Assembly (NCBI RefSeq): GCF_036324505.1
Contig: NC_086365.1
Coordinates: 7,002,655-7,066,654 of the forward strand
Direction of reading: 5' to 3'
From: Eleginops maclovinus
Taxonomy: Eukaryota; Chordata; Actinopteri; Perciformes; Eleginopidae
DNA length: 64,000 bases
The notes under the pieces are model-generated. The model did not search any database. It was not told where the DNA came from and saw only the letters and a program-made list of their open reading frames with translations. Every line of letters starts with the position of its first letter. Within the stretch, counting starts at the first letter, position 1. The translations under genes were made by a program, and so were the position numbers. Positions 60,083 to 64,000 of the stretch are shown in pieces.

Positions 60083-61329
60083 ACCTCCTGCTTAACTGAC
60101 GTCACCTGTGTGGGAAAAACAGGGGGTTCGGAGTACGAAGCTCTCAGTTTTTTCACCATTCTGTGGATTAAAAACAAGTATTTTGAAAGTTTTCTTCATG
60201 GCTTAGAAACCAACGACAGTGAATCTTGTGTTTCGGATGTTATTTTCAGACTGTTGGTGATGTGTCGCCCTCCTCCTTCCGGGGCTCTGCACAGATCTGA
60301 CACCCAGCGTCTGCTTTTATCCCCAGCCTTAGGTAGTCAGCGACATCTGAATCCATTGAGAACGGTCATGTATATATAATAACCTTACATTTTAAGTTTA
60401 TAAAATCTTCCCAAAGATCTAAAAAGATGTCACCAATATGCTGATATGGAGTAGAAAAAAGTAAGCGCATAGGCACAGAGAAAAAGCATTCTTTGATACT
60501 TTATATTTTTTGCAATAGTAACAACTATGATTATATACAAAACACAGCAAAAAGAAAATAGAGTTCTGTGCATGCTTATTTATACATAGACAGGAAAGTA
60601 AAACACGATCATAAGTGGTCACTTTGGATAGATGTGGAGACGCCTTCTCATGCCTGGTCTGAACAGGACTTATGATACATTTCTATACTTTTTACTTACT
60701 GGTTTTAGTCCTCTTTTAGGAACTTCACCTCCATTCGTCAGTGCCACTGAAGTGCGACAAAAGTTTGAGTCAAGCAGACTTTTGGCCGTCTCCAGCCATC
60801 AGACTTTTTTTGAATTTTACACCTAATGGATTGAAAGGCTAACTCAGGAGCAATTTAGCTGCCTCTCATCTCCAATAAGGCCCATCTCTCCTCCTCTGTG
60901 ATATAATGACCGACAGCGAGGCAATCGTAATTGCGCTGAATTGTGTGTTTAGCAAACTTAATCTGGCAGGGTAATATTTGAACAGACCACCGGGGTGAAC
61001 TCAATCACGCTGATGATGCCGCTTCAGCTCGTGACATTGCATATGTCCAAAAATTGTCAGATGGATTAGTAAGACCGGTGGAAATCATTAACAGTCTTAG
61101 ACAGGGATTTTCTTATTTGGCTGTTTTTCTCTCGCTTTTCATATCATTTATAATGAGCTCCTCTCAGGTGCCTCCCATGAGGCCACTCTGTGTCTTGCAG
61201 ATATCTAATTCCCTTAGTATTGAGCTGAATGGTTTAATGGTTCTGGCTCTCGGTTGTTGTTTCAGCATCTCGTTTTTGTCTAGTGGTTCCACACCAGTTT
61301 GGTTTGTGATCAGCCCTGAATGTATTAAT
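60083..61329. other. Non-coding stretch with CRE site and an enhancer-like block
   Basis: A perfect CRE TGACGTCA lies at 60097-60104, directly followed by the E-box CACCTG. From about 60830 to 61040 the sequence is repeat-poor with GTAATTGCGCTGAATTG, TTAATCTGGCAGGG and AATCACGCTGATGATG, resembling a conserved non-coding element. No exon seen. Confidence 0.35.
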
Positions 61330-61359
61330 GGGGGTTAGGGTAAGGGGGTTAGGGTTGGG
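61330..61359 (+). repeat. Telomere-like G-rich tract / G-quadruplex motif
   Basis: Five G runs separated mostly by TTA or TAA spacers (GGGGTTAGGGTAAGGGGG then TTAGGGTTGGG). This is a short degenerate TTAGGG-type interstitial repeat that satisfies the canonical G-quadruplex pattern on the plus strand. Confidence 0.7.
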
Positions 61360-64000
61360 AGGTGTAAAATGGTCTGTAGTCTTTAATTTTGTTAATTTTT
61401 TCTAGGAGGTTTTCGGAATAAACCATGCACAATCCCAATAATGGCTGAGACAAACAATTAGAAGACAATTAACAATCATTAAATAATATTAAAAACTCTG
61501 GAGATCAACAACTTAATGCATAGTCAACAAAACTAGATTAAATATCTCATATCTTTATTCATTTGACTTTAAAAGTACCAGTAAGGACATGTTTAAATAA
61601 CTAGGAAGCAAATGATCAAATAGGGAACAAATAGACACATAGACTTTTGTTTGTTTTTGTAATTTTGTGACCTCTTAGACTTTCTTGTAACTCTTTGGAA
61701 GATCCCCCACTATTGTAGTTGTGAGATTTATTAGTTTGTCCTACACTAATATTCTGCTGTAAAAGAGGAGAGAAAACAAATTCTATCTCAGTAATACCAT
61801 GCTTAGTTCCTCCTTGTGTCACAACACATACTTAAATGATTGGAAAGTAGTATAGTGCCATTAAGCAAAATAAATGAACCCAATGGAGTGTGAGTAACAG
61901 TCTAAAAGTTATTGCTTTTTCATTTCACATTGTGGCCTCAGATGTAGCTGGGTCTCTGTGCTGAGCCCCGCAAAGCAAAAGAGATTTCTCTGCCTAGCTG
62001 ACGGCAGCCTGAGCCAAAACACACAGATGCCTGTTTAGTGCTGCACGGTGGGCTGGAAATTGAACATGGAAGTATAATTCTAGGTGTCTGTTTGTTGATT
62101 TAAAACACCGGTGAACCTTCTGCCTGTGCGGCTTCATCAACACTCCCCCACTTCAGAGGGGATTTTTATTTCCTCCCCCCCTCTGGCTGAGGCAATTGTT
62201 CCCATCGAGAATGAGGAAAATATTTTGTATTTGGTTTAGCTCTATCCTCTGTGTACTATGTCTGTCGGGGACTATTTCACAAAGTCTTTTTAGTTAATGT
62301 GTAACTTCACCATCAACACTGCATCAAAGTAGGTTTGCAGTCAAGTTGCTAGGTAACACGACGCCTCCTAAGACTGTGCTGTTATTTCTGAAAACTACGT
62401 CAGGTTTTTTCACTCCTCTAAGAATAAACACTGTTCTCACAAGCTGCTTTGTTAGACAGATAAGCTGAGGAATCTGGCCTAAATAATGCTAAAATATCAT
62501 CATCTAATTTATCAAGGAGAGCGCATCTCAAAATAGAGAAACCTACTGTAGATGTGAGACACAAAATGGAACTGAAACTACATAAAATAGAGCAGAAAAT
62601 AAGGGACACGTATCACTCTTCTAAAAACGCAAGAACACAACATGACAATGTAATGGTTGCAGAGTGATGACGCATGTGAGCCTCTTAGGTAGAGTCCAAA
62701 CAAATTCCTGAGTGCTTTTACCTCCGGAGCATAAAAGCACCAAAGCCCCACTGTCCCTCTGGAGTAATTTTCACACTGGGGGTCAACTTGACACCGCGTT
62801 CCTGTAATTGAAGCCGGGCCCTTTCGGCACATCGCCAACTTACGCTCTTTCTTTTTTAAAACCTCACTCAACCAATCATCTTGAGAAAAGGAACAGAATG
62901 ACAGCATTTTAAGTCATTTTTTCACTGGTTTCTTAGCACACCATGTCCCCTGGCAGTTAAGGTGAAAAAGCAGCAGGGCATCTACTCTCAGTAATAGCAG
63001 TGAGGCAGCACGAGCAAATAAAAGTTTGGCCCTCAGAGGCGAGGACGAGAAGTTGCTACACTCCTTAATGATGTTGAGTCAGATAAAAAAAAAATACACC
63101 TCAAAGCTTGTTGATTGCGATCTGTCCACCAAAAGAATGTGGACAAATAGCTTCCTAATGAATGTTTTGATTCAAACAATTGGCTTTTCTTAAGCTGTTT
63201 ACTGAGAGCAGCAGAGAGCCAGAACTGAGTACATTTTAATTTCCGTTTAATTATCGTAAATAATATTGGTTTTGCAATTTAACATAATGGCATATTTTCT
63301 TTATGTTATGCAGCCCTGCTTTCTGTTCATGCACTGTGTGAACTACAGTATGAGCTTTGAGATATTCAAGAGACTAACCTTTGTGACCTTTACTTCCTGA
63401 AATAAAATGATTAATACTGAATCATTCTCTTGGACCATTGACATGAACTATTCACACTTATATTGTGAACGTCAATGTTATAGTAGTTTGCATGTGAGCG
63501 TTTAATAATACATATTTTATTTAGAAAAATGCCAGGAAAGGAAAAACCTCCAAAAACATTTTCATTATATCAGCAAGTGGGTTCAACCACTTTCGCTCTC
63601 ATAATATTCCCAAAGAATAACACTACGAGTCGCTGGCATTACACAGGTGCATCCGGCTCTTTTGCTGTCACCATGGAGACGACCCCCCTCTGGCCTACTT
63701 TAGTAAGCCTGCCCTCCCAAGCACATCAACATGAATGCAGTTCACACAGTGCTGCGCAAAAGCACACACACCTGCTCTCGCATCATGATTTACATTCTGC
63801 TGCGGTGAACCTGAGGAGGGTCGAATACATGATCTCTTCAGACATTTTTAGTCATAATAACATCTACTTATCGCCCGCTGGGCCGAAGGACTCATGCTAC
63901 AGGGTTGTTCAGACATGATGCGCGTGAAGGTCAGAAAAGCCTCATTTTTCTAGCACTCTTCACATAATGTACATGTAGAAGACTTGACGTTAAGAGTAAA
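61360..64000. other. Non-coding stretch, no gene seen
   Basis: A 129-codon plus-strand frame (63529-63918) reaches near the right edge but has no domain or splice context and is not called as a gene. No transposon was recognised. Confidence 0.5.

Noticed and set aside
63529..63918. 129-codon plus-strand frame near the right edge
   Set aside because: No family motif, no Kozak or splice evidence; treated as chance.

Overview
This looks like 64 kb of teleost fish nuclear DNA, probably a spiny-rayed (percomorph) fish. The evidence is the AT-leaning non-coding sequence with long (GT)n and (CA)n microsatellites and fish-type transposons: an L1-like LINE with an ORF1, two Tc1 families, a Ty3/gypsy element with SCAN-like gag, an L2-type LINE tail, a tRNA-derived SINE and several MITE-like repeats. 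I found no convincing exon of a host gene. The only real coding sequences belong to mobile elements. There is no bacterial-style operon, CRISPR array, rRNA or functional tRNA gene.

Layout. Bases 1 to about 2570 hold the 5' part of an L1-like LINE on the minus strand, with an intact ORF1 and the endonuclease end of ORF2 running off the left edge. From 2.6 to 26.6 kb is non-coding sequence with no clear transposon apart from one short dispersed repeat. It includes a compact MEF2/E-box cluster at 4.53-4.62 kb and several blocks that read like conserved non-coding elements (6.8-7.25, 8.56-8.72, 16.4-17.4, 18.6-19.1, 19.7-19.95, 25.85-26.05 kb); their conservation is inferred and untested. A decayed L2-type reverse transcriptase tail lies at 26.6-27.3 kb. 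A complete but internally deleted LTR retrotransposon lies at 27,678-29,868, bounded by the 5-bp duplication GGGAT. A mariner/Tc1-type MITE follows at 30.7-31.0 kb. A decayed Tc1 element with long terminal inverted repeats spans 39,375-40,885. A TTAA-flanked MITE-like repeat (41.95-42.43 kb) and a 187-bp GT microsatellite (42.56-42.75 kb) come next. More non-coding sequence with candidate regulatory blocks and dispersed repeats runs from 43 to 58.8 kb. At 58.87-60.08 kb a tRNA-derived SINE is split by a young, internally deleted Tc1 element. The last 4 kb is non-coding.

The genes do not form a pathway. The L1-like LINE could be autonomous if the part outside the window is intact. The LTR element and both Tc1 copies lack essential domains and would need enzymes from elsewhere in the genome. 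With many regulatory-looking blocks and no exons, the likeliest setting is a gene desert or very large intron near a developmental gene, which I cannot identify. I did not find a convincing undescribed biological system. The most informative items are the defective LTR element with nearly identical LTRs, the Tc1 nested in a SINE promoter, and the candidate enhancer cluster.
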